Origin: JAOUEA01 sp040882605
Lineage (GTDB): Bacteria > Actinomycetota > UBA4738 > HRBIN12
DNA: 64,000 bases
Assembly (NCBI GenBank): GCA_040882605.1
Contig: JBBEAY010000061.1
Location: 16,834 to 80,833, forward strand
Reading direction: 5' to 3'
The position numbers and the translations under genes are program-made. Shown here one piece after another: positions 42,602 through 51,622 of the stretch (positions are counted from its first letter, which is position 1; every line of letters starts with the position of its first letter). Below the pieces are notes generated by a model. The model was given only the letters and a program-made list of their open reading frames with translations. It did not search any database and was not told where the DNA came from.

Positions 42602-43507
42602 GTGACGCGGCCAAGGACCAAGCCGGTGCGCATCGGGGTGCAGCTCCCCGAGGTCGAGCGCGAGGTCCGCTGGCCCGAGTACGTCGCGATGGCGCAGGCC
42701 GCCGAGCACGCCGGCTTCGATTCGGTCTGGGTGGGCGACCACCTCCTCTATCGCGGCGACGGCAGACCCGAGCGAGGACCGTGGGAAGCCTGGACCACCC
42801 TCGCCGCGATCGCCGCCGCCACCGATCGCGTGGAGCTCGGTCCGCTCGTCGCGTGTGCCGGCTTCCACGCGCCGGCCATGCTCGCGAAACAGGCCGCGAC
42901 CGTCGACGAGATCTCAGGCGGGCGCCTCGTGCTCGCCCTCGGCGCTGGCTGGAACGAGGCCGAGTTCCGCGCGTTCGGCTTCCCGTTCGATCGACGTGCG
43001 TCGAGGTTCGAGGAATCCTTCGAGGTGATCCGCAGGCTCGTGGCCGGAGAGCGGGTCACGTTTCACGGCGAACACGTGCAGGTCGACGACGCCGTGCTGC
43101 TCCCCCGGCCGGCGCGGCGCCCCCGGCTGATGATCGGCAGCGCGGGCCGCCGGGTGCTCGCCGCCGCGCTCCCCCACGTCGACGCCTGGAACACGTGGTT
43201 CGACTGGTACGGCAACTCGCCCCAAGGGTTCGCCACGCGGTGTCGCGAGATCGACGAGCTCGCGCGTTCGGCCGGGCGCGACCCCGGCGAGATCGAACGC
43301 AGCGCCTGCCTGCTGGTCGCGCTCGACCCATCTTCCGGTGAGCGGCCGCACGATCCGTCGGCACCGCCCGTCACGGGTGGAGCGTCGCGGGTAGCCGAGA
43401 CGATCCGCGCCATGGGCGAGTCCGGCGCCGACGAGGTGATCCTCGTGATCGACCCCATCACCGAGCGAACGATCGAGGCCCTGGGGCCGGCGGTGACGCA
43501 ACGCTGA
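42602..43507 (+). CDS. LLM-class flavin-dependent oxidoreductase
   Basis: A 301-residue luciferase-like TIM barrel using F420 or FMN. Signatures: VRIGVQLPEVEREVRWPEYV, FDSVWVGDHLLYRGDGRPE, the conserved ELGPLVACAGFHAPAMLAKQ, LALGAGWNEAEFRAFGFPFD and RLMIGSAGRRVL-like PRLMIGSAGRR. These enzymes carry out mono-oxygenation or hydride transfer in diverse pathways. The cofactor cannot be settled by eye. The GTG start is the first in-frame start; there is no clear ribosome-binding site, and MFS-gene readthrough is likely. Confidence 0.9.
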   Translation: MTRPRTKPVRIGVQLPEVEREVRWPEYVAMAQAAEHAGFDSVWVGDHLLYRGDGRPERGPWEAWTTLAAIAAATDRVELGPLVACAGFHAPAMLAKQAATVDEISGGRLVLALGAGWNEAEFRAFGFPFDRRASRFEESFEVIRRLVAGERVTFHGEHVQVDDAVLLPRPARRPRLMIGSAGRRVLAAALPHVDAWNTWFDWYGNSPQGFATRCREIDELARSAGRDPGEIERSACLLVALDPSSGERPHDPSAPPVTGGASRVAETIRAMGESGADEVILVIDPITERTIEALGPAVTQR

Positions 43508-43537
43508 AGCGCGAGCGATGACGTGGGGCAGGGCACC

Positions 43538-43846
43538 TCAGCCCATGAGCAGCTCCAGCGCGATCGTCATCCCCGACCCGACGAGCGCACCCAGCACGCC
43601 CCATGGCAACCATCGATCGATGAACCCGGCAAGGAGGCCCCGATGCTTCGCTTCGACTTGCGCCGCCTCGCAGGCAGCGGGGGGAAGATCCGAGCGCTCG
43701 TATCGCAAGATCGTGAGCAACGCCGGATCAGAGAGCTCCGATGCGTCGGGGCATCGACGACCTCGGTCTTCGGCATCCCAGGCAGCTTCGCAGAACTCGA
43801 GAGCCCTCAGGCTCGCTTCGACCGCAGCTTCGGTGGCGTTGGCCAT
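43538..43846 (-). CDS. Small tail-anchored membrane protein, unknown
   Basis: A 102-residue protein not assigned to any family. The first 70 residues are acidic and helical with cysteines (ALEFCEAAWDAEDRGRRCPD); a single hydrophobic segment, WGVLGALVGSGMTIALELLM, closes the protein, so it should be tail-anchored. The gene is supported by an excellent ribosome-binding site (GAGGAGGTGA) 6 nt before the ATG at 43846 and by independence from neighbouring frames. It converges on the LLM gene. Confidence 0.65.
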   Translation of the reverse strand: MANATEAAVEASLRALEFCEAAWDAEDRGRRCPDASELSDPALLTILRYERSDLPPAACEAAQVEAKHRGLLAGFIDRWLPWGVLGALVGSGMTIALELLMG

Positions 43847-44132
43847 GCCAGCTCACCTCCTCGATGTCTCTCGCCCACGCGAGAGCGGGCACTCGAGTCG
43901 AAGGCGGCCGGCCGCTCGGGGCCAACGGCGCATGCGCGGGCTCAAGGACATCGTCGTCATCACCATCCTGCACCCCGACTCCTGAACATGGGCTGAAGGT
44001 GAAAAGTTGACGACCCGCGTGTCGGCTGCGAGGGTGGGGCATCCGCTGAGGCTAGGCCTGAAGACCTACGTTGCGTGTCTCCCCCGCGTACGAGGCAAGG
44101 CCGAGCCGCTCCAAACCCCCCAAGGAGGGCCC

Positions 44133-45095
44133 ATGCTGAAGCGCGTCATCCTCATGGCAGCCGTCGTGGCCGTTGCCGCCATGGTGCTCGTGATCCCGGG
44201 CACCGCCTCGGCGAGGCTCGGGGCGTGCGATATGCACGTCGACGCCCCCGACGACCTCAACGCACGCTTCCGCAAAGCGCCGAAGGGCGCTGTGATCTGC
44301 CTGAGTGGCACCTTCCGCATCAACGCTCCTCTCGTTCCTCGGGACGGTCAGGTCATCCGAGGGCCGGCGGCCATCGTCAACGGCGGCAGCGTGGAAGATG
44401 GCTTCTTCCTGGGTGACGCGAGCCACGTCACGATCGCAGGGCTCGACATCTCGGGCTTCACCTCGAGGGGCGTGCGATGCGGGTCCTACACCCGGCTCCT
44501 GCGTTCGGCGCTGCACCACAACCGCCAGAACGGTGTGGGCTGCCAGCTCGACAACCGAGGGGGCTCACACATCCTGATCGCCTCGAACAAGGTGTACGCG
44601 AACGGCGATCCGTCGATCGAGGGGCACACCGCCGGCGGCATGAAGTTCGTGCGCACCGGCGCTCCGGGCGATCGCGCCGGGAGCTCGATCACGCTGCGAC
44701 GGAACAAGGTGTGGGGCAACATCGGCAACGGCATCTGGTTCGACATCAACTCGGCCGGCGACCTGATCGCGCGCAACGAGGTGTGGAACAACACCCGCAG
44801 TGGCATCCGCTACGAGATCAGCGCGGGCCCCGCGATCATCCGCAGGAACGTCGTGTACCGCAATGACTGGTACGGAGTCTGGATCACGTCGTCGGCTAAG
44901 GTGGTCGTGCGCGAGAATGTCGTCGTGCGCAATGGCAAGGGCGACATCGTTGTCGTCAGCGACGAACGGGCGAGGCTCAGGTTCCCAGATCTCGGTGGAA
45001 GCCACGATGGCTATAAGACCCGGAACATCCAGGTGTTGCGCAACACCGTGGCGAGGAAGCTCGTGGGCTGCTCACTCGAGAACGTCTCCTGCTGA
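44133..45095 (+). CDS. Secreted right-handed beta-helix protein
   Basis: A 320-residue exported protein. The signal peptide (ILMAAVVAVAAMVLVIPGTA) is followed by a parallel beta-helix built from repeated short turns such as HVTIAGLDISGFTSRGVRCG, LRRNKVWGNIGNGIWFDI and IRRNVVYRNDWYGVWITSSA, as in NosD/pectate-lyase-like proteins. It ends with paired cysteines. Most such proteins bind or cleave polysaccharide; the catalytic residues of pectate lyases are not evident. AAGGAGG, 5 nt upstream of the ATG at 44133, fixes the start against a longer frame. Confidence 0.88.
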   Translation: MLKRVILMAAVVAVAAMVLVIPGTASARLGACDMHVDAPDDLNARFRKAPKGAVICLSGTFRINAPLVPRDGQVIRGPAAIVNGGSVEDGFFLGDASHVTIAGLDISGFTSRGVRCGSYTRLLRSALHHNRQNGVGCQLDNRGGSHILIASNKVYANGDPSIEGHTAGGMKFVRTGAPGDRAGSSITLRRNKVWGNIGNGIWFDINSAGDLIARNEVWNNTRSGIRYEISAGPAIIRRNVVYRNDWYGVWITSSAKVVVRENVVVRNGKGDIVVVSDERARLRFPDLGGSHDGYKTRNIQVLRNTVARKLVGCSLENVSC

Positions 45096-45197
45096 GGATC
45101 TGAGGAAGGATCCATCTAGACATAAGGAGACCAGCTCAAGGTCCGGCACCCTGGGTGCCGAAGGAACATGGGAAGCCCAGACTGGGAGGGGGACTCC

Positions 45198-46070
45198 ATG
45201 TTCCGGTTGGCATCGTCTCGACTACGATCCATGATCGTCCGGCTCGCGTTGGCTGCGCTGGCGGTCGGCTCGGTCTCCACCGTTCCGTGGACGACGTCCG
45301 CGGTCGCTGGAGCAGCGGAGCGCTCGCCCGTGGGGTGGGTCATGGAATGCAACTTCGTCCGCCACCTCATCGCCGACCCGATCGTGTATCCGGGACAACC
45401 CGGGGCGGGGCACCTGCACGACTTCTTCGGCAATACGACCACCGACGCCCACTCGACGTATGCGTCGCTTCTCGCCGGCTTCAGCAGCTGCGGGCTGGCG
45501 AAGGACACCGGCGCGTATTGGGTCCCGGCCGCATACGGAACCGGCACGTTGCTCGATCCGAAGGACGCCGACTTCTATTACCGCGTCGTGACCGACCCCG
45601 CCGAGCTGCAGCCCTTCCCAGCCGGCCTGCGGATCATCGCCGGCGACGGCCGAGCGGCCGCGGCGCAGTCGAAGAAGGTCGTGTACTGGGACTGCGAGAA
45701 CGGTGGCGACGATACGAACCGCACGTCCCCGGTCGACTGTGGCAGCGGCATCGTGTCGGCGCACGTGCGGTTCCCCGACTGCTGGAACGGGGTCGGGCTC
45801 GACAGCGCCGACCACAAGAGCCACATGGCGTATTCCGTGGACGGTCCCGGAACCTACCGGGTCTGTCCCACGACGCACCCCGTGCCGGTGCCGAGGCTGA
45901 TCTACAAGCTGGAATGGCCACTGCACGACGGCAGTCGGCTCACGCTCGCGAGCGGATCGGCGTTCACGCTGCACGCCGACTTCGTGAACTCGTGGGACCA
46001 GCGAGAGCTGGAGCGTCTGGTGCGCGACTGTCTGAGGGCGGGAGTGAACTGCGGAACCTTCAACACGTGA
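45198..46070 (+). CDS. Secreted DUF1996 protein
   Basis: A 290-residue exported protein of the DUF1996 family. After a signal peptide (about 45 residues) it shows the family core: ECNFVRHLIADPIVYPGQPG, AGHLHDFFGNTTTDA, then SGIVSAHVRFPDCWNGVGLD and SHMAYSVDGPGTYRVCPTTH, with histidines and acidic residues that may bind metal. Fungal members are common and bacterial ones occur in actinobacteria; role unknown, probably cell-wall or carbohydrate-linked. GGAGGGGG lies 6-7 nt before the ATG at 45198. Its stop abuts the stop of the NUDIX gene (TGATCA). Confidence 0.88.
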   Translation: MFRLASSRLRSMIVRLALAALAVGSVSTVPWTTSAVAGAAERSPVGWVMECNFVRHLIADPIVYPGQPGAGHLHDFFGNTTTDAHSTYASLLAGFSSCGLAKDTGAYWVPAAYGTGTLLDPKDADFYYRVVTDPAELQPFPAGLRIIAGDGRAAAAQSKKVVYWDCENGGDDTNRTSPVDCGSGIVSAHVRFPDCWNGVGLDSADHKSHMAYSVDGPGTYRVCPTTHPVPVPRLIYKLEWPLHDGSRLTLASGSAFTLHADFVNSWDQRELERLVRDCLRAGVNCGTFNT

Positions 46071-46562
46071 TCAGGGCCCAGCGGGTCGGCCGAGCCCCTC
46101 GAGCGCCGCAGCCGCTGCTCGCACCGCAGGCACGAGCCACCTGGCCGACCACGGAGCCCGGCGATGGCGAAGCGCTCGCTCGGTCTCGTCGAACGGCCAC
46201 CACCTAGGGTCGCGGAACCCCTCATATGGCTCCACGAGCGCACGGACCTCAAGCAGGAACACGGGCGTCATCGTGGCGTCGGTGTGCAGGAAGTCGCCGG
46301 GACACTTGCGTAGGCGTACCCAGGCGATGGGCTCGGCGTGGATCGTTCCCTCGACGCCCGCTTCTTCTTGCGCCTCGCGCGCTGCGGCCCGCGGAAGAGC
46401 CTCATTCGGCTCCACCTTGCCTCCCGGCAACGTCCAGGCTCCTCGCCGGGTGCGCACGAGCAGCACCTCGGCTGTCGGCCCGCGCCTGCGATAGCAGCAC
46501 GCCACGACGCGACGAGGATGCCGTGCCGGGCTCCGAACATCCGCACCGCCCGGCTCAGACAT
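46071..46562 (-). CDS. NUDIX hydrolase
   Basis: A 163-residue pyrophosphohydrolase. The Nudix box is complete: GGKVEPNEALPRAAAREAQE then EAGV, the G-x5-E-x7-REVGEE-type metal site (here REAQEE). Substrates of such small proteins range from oxidised nucleotides to ADP-ribose. Its ATG overlaps by 8 nt the stop of a truncated diacylglycerol-kinase frame, so it was probably translated downstream of that gene before decay. Confidence 0.9.
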   Translation of the reverse strand: MSEPGGADVRSPARHPRRVVACCYRRRGPTAEVLLVRTRRGAWTLPGGKVEPNEALPRAAAREAQEEAGVEGTIHAEPIAWVRLRKCPGDFLHTDATMTPVFLLEVRALVEPYEGFRDPRWWPFDETERALRHRRAPWSARWLVPAVRAAAAALEGLGRPAGP

Positions 46563-46749
46563 CGCCTGCGGTACGTGGATCTGGCGCCCAGGGCGCCACG
46601 ACCCTCAGCGCGCCCGGCTCGATACGGACGTCGATGCGCTCGTGGTCTCCCACTTCCTCGCCGTCGAGGGCAAGCGGCCGAGCACCGTGGAGCAGCTCGA
46701 TGCGAACCCGCCACGCCTCGGTGCGAACCACCCGCCGGGGACGCTGGGT
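46555..46749 (-). pseudogene. C-terminal relic of a diacylglycerol kinase-like protein
   Basis: About 64 codons read QRPRRVVRTEAWRVRIELLH, then ...LALDGEEVGDHERIDVRIEP, the terminal beta-domain of DAGK/YegS-type lipid kinases (ligand strand LDGE). The N-terminal catalytic domain with its GGDG motif is missing. Upstream, the frame continues into sequence antisense to a PAP2 relic. The stop overlaps the NUDIX start. Confidence 0.65.
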
Positions 46750-46841
46750 GATCTCATGCCAGGCCTGGTTCGATCGGGCGCGCATGCTCTGCGATGTCCT
46801 CACGATGCGCAGATCTGCTGTGGCTCCCGTTGCGAGGGTTG

Positions 46842-47009
46842 GCTCTCGGGGTGGGCTACTCACGGGTGCATACAGGCGTGCACTACCCCGGCGACGTGGT
46901 GGCGGGCGCGGTCATCGGCTCGGCGTGCGGCTGGACCGTGATCGGGGCCACGCGGCGCCGCGACCGCGGGGGTGCGGCGGCCGCTCGCGTCTGCATCAGG
47001 AAACCTTGA
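46842..47009 (+). pseudogene. C-terminal relic of a PAP2 phosphatase
   Basis: The frame reads ALGVGYSRVHTGVHYPGDVV then AGAVIGSACG: the C-terminal acid-phosphatase signature SRxxxGxHxPxDVxAG with its active-site histidine. The N-terminal KxxxxxxRP and PSGH motifs are not present. It runs on the opposite strand from the diacylglycerol kinase relic next to it, and its last bases overlap the end of the kelch-type gene. Confidence 0.7.
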
Positions 47010-49081
47010 CCCACGATGCGACCGATGGAACGCCCGCGTCGTTGATCAGGAAAAGCATGTACCAACCGGGGGGCGCCTGGGCGCCCGATGCCGGTGCGCT
47101 CACAGTGAGCCCCCCGGCGCCCGCCGAGAACGACAGCGGCACGTGCCGCTGATCGAAGTTCACGCCGTGGGTCGACGAGTTGGCCCTGACCAGCGCCACG
47201 CTGTCGATGGAGGCTGCTTGGGAGGTGCTGACCGCGAACGACGATCCGTAGCCGACGGTCGAAGGCGCAGCATCGATCACCGGACGGGGTCCGGCGAACA
47301 GGTAGGGCGGGGAGTAGAGCTCCGCTGAGGTCTGCATGGTGCCGTCGGTCTGGCCCGCCGACAGCACCCGTCCGTCGGGAAGCAGCACTACATTGAGGTT
47401 CTTCCTCGGCTCGTGCATCGAGCCGGACAGCCGCCACGCAGGCTCGCCCGGACCGAGGTCGAGGATCTCGGTGGTCGCCGTGGCGCCGGTGCCCGTCTGG
47501 CCTCCGATCGCGAGCACCTCGTCGAGCCCGGCAGCAGCAGCACGCTGCCGCGGGCGCGCGCGTCGAACTGCATGTCGGGACCGGCCGTCCACGAAGGTGC
47601 GTCCGGGTCGAAGAACATCGTCTGGCGTTCGGTCCCGACCCGCACCACACGGCCGTCGGGCAGCATGAACATGCGCGGGTAGGTGCCCATCGAGAGCGTG
47701 GCGGCTGCAGGCAGTGTGGAGAACGAGTTGGTGCTGCCGTCGTAGCGCTCCACCTGGGTCGCGGTCACGCCGCTGCTCACGCGTCCTGCGAACACCAGGG
47801 TGTCGCCGTCGGCGAGCGACACGTCGGTGGGGTACCAGCGCGGCGATGACATCGCAGGCCCTACACGCCACTGCTCGGTGACCGGGTCGAAGAACGCGGT
47901 CTGCGTCGTGCCGTTCGGGTTCCCGGCGCCCCACAGCGTGCCGCCCGTGACGAAGACGTCGCCGTTCGGACGCAGGGAGTGAGCCGAGCAGAAGAGATTG
48001 TGCTGCAACGCGATCGGTACCGGCACGTCGGTGATGGTTCCCGTCGTCGGATCCCAGAGCTTCGAGGAGTCCGTTGGGTCGGTCGTCTTGTAGAACAGCA
48101 GCACCTTGCCGGTGAACAGCACCGAGGCGTGCACGCCGATCGTGCCCACGTCGAACGGAGCGCTCCACCGGCCGATCGTTGCGGCCGTGCCGTCGGATGT
48201 CGTCGTGGCCGTTGCGGCATCGCTCCGCAGTGAACGGTTGCCGGCGGCATCGACGGCGTCAACCTTCCACCAGTAGGTGGTCCCCGGGTCGAGGCCGTCG
48301 TCGAGGAACGTCGTGTTGGGGGTCGAGGCCACGACCGAGAACGTGGCGCCGTCGAGCGAGCGGTAGACCGTGTAGCCGGTCACGCCGATGTTGTCGCTCG
48401 AGGCTTGCCAGTCGAGATCGACCGACGTGTTGTCGACGGTCGTTGCGACGAGGCCCATGGGCTGGCTCGGGTCGGTGGTGTCGCCGGGCGCCGCATCGGT
48501 CGCGAGCGATACGTCGTCGAAGGCCACGTTGAAGGTGCGTCCCTGCACCCAATCCCCGACCGTAAACCTGCCCATCGCCCGGCTCCAAGGTTGTTCGTGC
48601 GACTGAGCGCTGCCACCGCAACGCTGTCGAACGTCCCATCGAAGCGTGCGCCCGTTCCCGTCTTCGCGTGCACCCCGAGCTCGTGCCACCCACCGTTAGC
48701 CACGGTGATCGTGCTCGCGTAGGTCACCTTGGTCACGTTGTTGCGGGCGATGAGCTTGCCCTTGCCGTTCAGGCCCACCAACAGCGTGGCGCCACCCGAC
48801 GCCGGCTGGAACGCGGTCAGCCACACTGCACCCGATCGCGACGCGACGTTGAACCAGACCGTGGCCGTCAGCTCGGTCTGGCCGGCGAACGTCCGCCAGA
48901 CATGCGATGGGCTTCCCGTCGAGCTCGCACGCCCGGCCCACGCTCCGGCATGCACCGTGGTCCCCTGAACCGTGAAGGAAGCCGACCCGCTCCAGGCCGA
49001 GAGGTTCCCGCTCTCGAAGCCGTCACCGAAGATGGGCGCCGCAGACGACGGCGCGACGAGCATCGTTGCGAGGAAGAGCAT
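46996..49081 (-). pseudogene. Kelch/galactose-oxidase-like secreted protein (DUF1929) with two frameshifts
   Basis: Three frames join into one protein of about 690 residues: signal peptide, LamG-like domain (IFGDGFESGNLSAWSGSASF...), fibronectin type III domain (VDLDWQASSDNIGVTGYTVY), a kelch propeller and a C-terminal DUF1929 E-set domain (PLSFSAGAGGLTVSAPASGA). Shifts lie near 48580 and 47529, each explained by one lost G in a G/C run. Of the galactose-oxidase copper site, the Cys (HNLFCSAHSLRPNG) and Tyr (SPRWYPTDVSLADG) are present, but the axial Tyr-His is replaced (EPRKNLNVVLLPDG). Either a decayed gene or assembly errors in an intact one. Confidence 0.8.
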
Positions 49082-49427
49082 GGGAAGCGATCAGGGTCGA
49101 ACGGCGGCGCAACGATGTGCGGCGGGAAGGCGCCGACGCGCCCGCGTGCCGTCGGTCCGATCGCTTCAGCGTCACTGAGCTAACACTCCTGATCGATCCT
49201 TGCTTTGTCCCCCCGTTAGGGGACGGCGGCCGCCGCACCGTATTGCGCATCGGCGCACCAGTCAATGGCAGAAGGCCTTAGGTCGTTTCGCCTATCTGGC
49301 CTCGAACGAGAAGGCGGATCACCAGCCGCATGAAGGCCGATGAGCCCCAGCCAGGATCTGCTCAAGTGCCTGTAGCATGTGGCGCCACCTCGGACGATGA
49401 GCACTCGCTGTTCATGGAGACCAGTCG
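49082..49427. other. Divergent intergenic region
   Basis: 346 nt between the kelch-type gene and the spermidine-synthase-like gene. It holds a hairpin, GTCCCC-CCGTTA-GGGGAC (49207-49224). No reading frame shows coding character. Both flanking promoters must lie here, but I see no confident -35/-10 pair. Confidence 0.5.
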
Positions 49428-51497
49428 ATGCGCCGCGAACGATCATCGCTCAACACACTCTCGGCGCTGGACGACACACGCGTGCAGCTGGTCCTTGCCA
49501 GCTTCCTCATGCTGTTCACGGAGCTCGCGCTGATCCGCACGACGTCAGCGCTCATCATCTACTTCTCATACTTCTCGAACCTCGTGCTGCTCGCGAGCTT
49601 CCTGGGGGTAGGCGTCGGCCTGCTGCGGTCGGGACGGGCCAAGGGCGGGGTCGCGCACCTTCCATACGCGGTCATGAGCATCACCGTGTACGTGGTGGCG
49701 TTCCCGGCGACGATCGGGAGCTCGGGAGACGGCACGACTCAGGTGGTAGGCCACTTCGGCATGTCGTCTCCCCCGGCGTGGATCACCGTACCCTTGCTGC
49801 TGGGACTCGTGGCTTGGACACTCGCGTCGATCGGGCACCGGGTCGGCCAGCTCTTCGGCGAGCTCCAGCCCCTCGAGGCGTACCGGCTCGACATCGCCGG
49901 AAGCATCGCCGGCATAGTGGTGTTCTCACTGTTCGCCTTCGTGCACGCCGCCCCGGTCTCGTGGGCCGTGGTGATCGCCGGGGTCACGCTGGCTTTGCTC
50001 AGACCCCGGCCCGGCCGGCGAGCGCTCCTAACGCTCGGGGGCTGGGTGATCGTCGCGGCCGCGCTCTCGCTCGTGCCGAACACGATCTGGTCGCCCTACC
50101 AACTGGTGAGCTACAGGGCTGACGGCGACCGGGTCGGCATCAGCGTGAACAGCAGACCGCACCAGACCATCGCCCCGATCGACGAGCTGCTTCGAGATGA
50201 ACCGTACCGGCAGGTCCCGTACGACCACCTCGACCTCGATCGCCCACTCCGCTCGGTCTTGATCATCGGCGCCGGCAGCGGCAACGACGTCGGCATCGCC
50301 CTCGCGCGCGGCGCCGAGCGGGTGGTGGCCGTCGAGATCGACCCAGTGCTCTACGGGCTCGGCGTCGACCTGCATCCGGACCGCCCCTACCAGGATGCCC
50401 GAGTCGAGGTGCACGTCGACGACGGACGGGCGTTCCTCGAACGATCGTCGGAACGCTTCGACCTGGTGATCTTCGCGCTGCCCGACTCGCTGACGACCGT
50501 GTCGGGCCAGGCCGGAATCAGGCTCGAGAGCTACCTGTTCACGGTCGAGGCGCTCAAGTCGGTCGACGAACATCTCGACCCGTCCGGCACGTTCGCGATG
50601 TACAACTACTATCGGGCCGACGTCTTCGAGCGGTTCGCGAAGACGATCTCCGAGGTCTGGAGTGCGCCGTGCGTGTTCCGAGGAAGCGACGAGGATCTCG
50701 GCCGCTCCCAGGGTGCTCTCGTGGTGCCGCTGGGCGCCCGATCGAGCTGTTCGCCGGTCTCCGAGCAGCGGCTCGCGGTCGCTCCCTTGGCGGCCACCGA
50801 CGACCGCCCGTTCCCGTACCTGCGAGGGCGGACGATCCCGCTGTTCTACCTCGTGACGCTGGCGCTCATCCTGGCCGTCTCGCTGCTCGTGGTCCGCGCA
50901 ACCACCGACGTTCGCCTCGGCTCGATGCGGCCCTACGTCGACCTCTTCTTCATGGGGTGCGCGTTCCTGCTGCTCGAGACCAAGAACGTGGTCGGGTTCG
51001 CGCTGCTGTTCGGAACAACGTGGTTCGTGAACTCGCTCGTGTTCGCGGGCATCTTGATCGCCGTGTATCTCGCGGTCGAGACCGCACGCCGCGTGCGGCT
51101 CCCGAACAGTCTCGTGCTCTTCGGGGCCCTAGGAGTGTCCCTGCTGGCAGCCTGGTTGGTGGATCCGCGATCGCTGCTGGGCCTTGCGGTCGTGCCTCGG
51201 TTCGGTGCTGCGACGCTGCTGGCGTTCTGCCCCGTCTTCGTGGCGAACCTCATCTTCGCGCAGCGGTTCAAGAGCGTGGGGTCCTCGACCATCGCGCTGG
51301 GCGCCAACGTGTTGGGCGCCATGGTCGGAGGCGTGCTCGAGTACGCGGCGCTCGTGACGGGCTACCGGAACCTGCTACTGGTCGTCGCGGCGCTCTACGG
51401 ACTCGCCTACGCGCTGAGGCCGAAGGAGCATCAGCCCGAGGGCGTCGACCAGGTTCCTGGGCGGCTCGTTCAGCCGACCGATCTCTCGCTCGGCTGA
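49428..51497 (+). CDS. Membrane protein with internal spermidine-synthase-like methyltransferase-fold domain
   Basis: A 689-residue protein: six or so N-terminal helices (from VLASFLMLFTELALIRTTSA), a central Rossmann domain of the spermine/spermidine synthase type (SVLIIGAGSGNDVGIALARG, VAVEIDPVLYGLG, VHVDDGRAFLE, FALPDSLTTVSGQAG; about residues 280-420) and eight or so C-terminal helices. Membrane-embedded spermidine-synthase-like proteins are widespread and uncharacterised; polyamine synthesis is not assured because substrate residues differ. The aspartate in ALPDS is kept. It stands alone, with its ATG at 49428 lacking a clear ribosome-binding site. Confidence 0.85.
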   Translation: MRRERSSLNTLSALDDTRVQLVLASFLMLFTELALIRTTSALIIYFSYFSNLVLLASFLGVGVGLLRSGRAKGGVAHLPYAVMSITVYVVAFPATIGSSGDGTTQVVGHFGMSSPPAWITVPLLLGLVAWTLASIGHRVGQLFGELQPLEAYRLDIAGSIAGIVVFSLFAFVHAAPVSWAVVIAGVTLALLRPRPGRRALLTLGGWVIVAAALSLVPNTIWSPYQLVSYRADGDRVGISVNSRPHQTIAPIDELLRDEPYRQVPYDHLDLDRPLRSVLIIGAGSGNDVGIALARGAERVVAVEIDPVLYGLGVDLHPDRPYQDARVEVHVDDGRAFLERSSERFDLVIFALPDSLTTVSGQAGIRLESYLFTVEALKSVDEHLDPSGTFAMYNYYRADVFERFAKTISEVWSAPCVFRGSDEDLGRSQGALVVPLGARSSCSPVSEQRLAVAPLAATDDRPFPYLRGRTIPLFYLVTLALILAVSLLVVRATTDVRLGSMRPYVDLFFMGCAFLLLETKNVVGFALLFGTTWFVNSLVFAGILIAVYLAVETARRVRLPNSLVLFGALGVSLLAAWLVDPRSLLGLAVVPRFGAATLLAFCPVFVANLIFAQRFKSVGSSTIALGANVLGAMVGGVLEYAALVTGYRNLLLVVAALYGLAYALRPKEHQPEGVDQVPGRLVQPTDLSLG

Positions 51498-51622
51498 TCG
51501 CTTCCCACCGGGCAGAGACCCCGTAGTCGCGCCGTCGGTCTGCTGAGCGATGGTGAGGGCGAAAGGAACCTCGACCTCGCGTGGGCCAACCACTTTGTCG
51601 GGACGCTAACCAGGCCCCTGTT

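Noticed and set aside
43518..43996. Two plus-strand frames of about 155 codons over the tail-anchored protein
   Set aside because: The minus-strand frame has a strong ribosome-binding site and a coherent membrane segment; the plus frames have neither.
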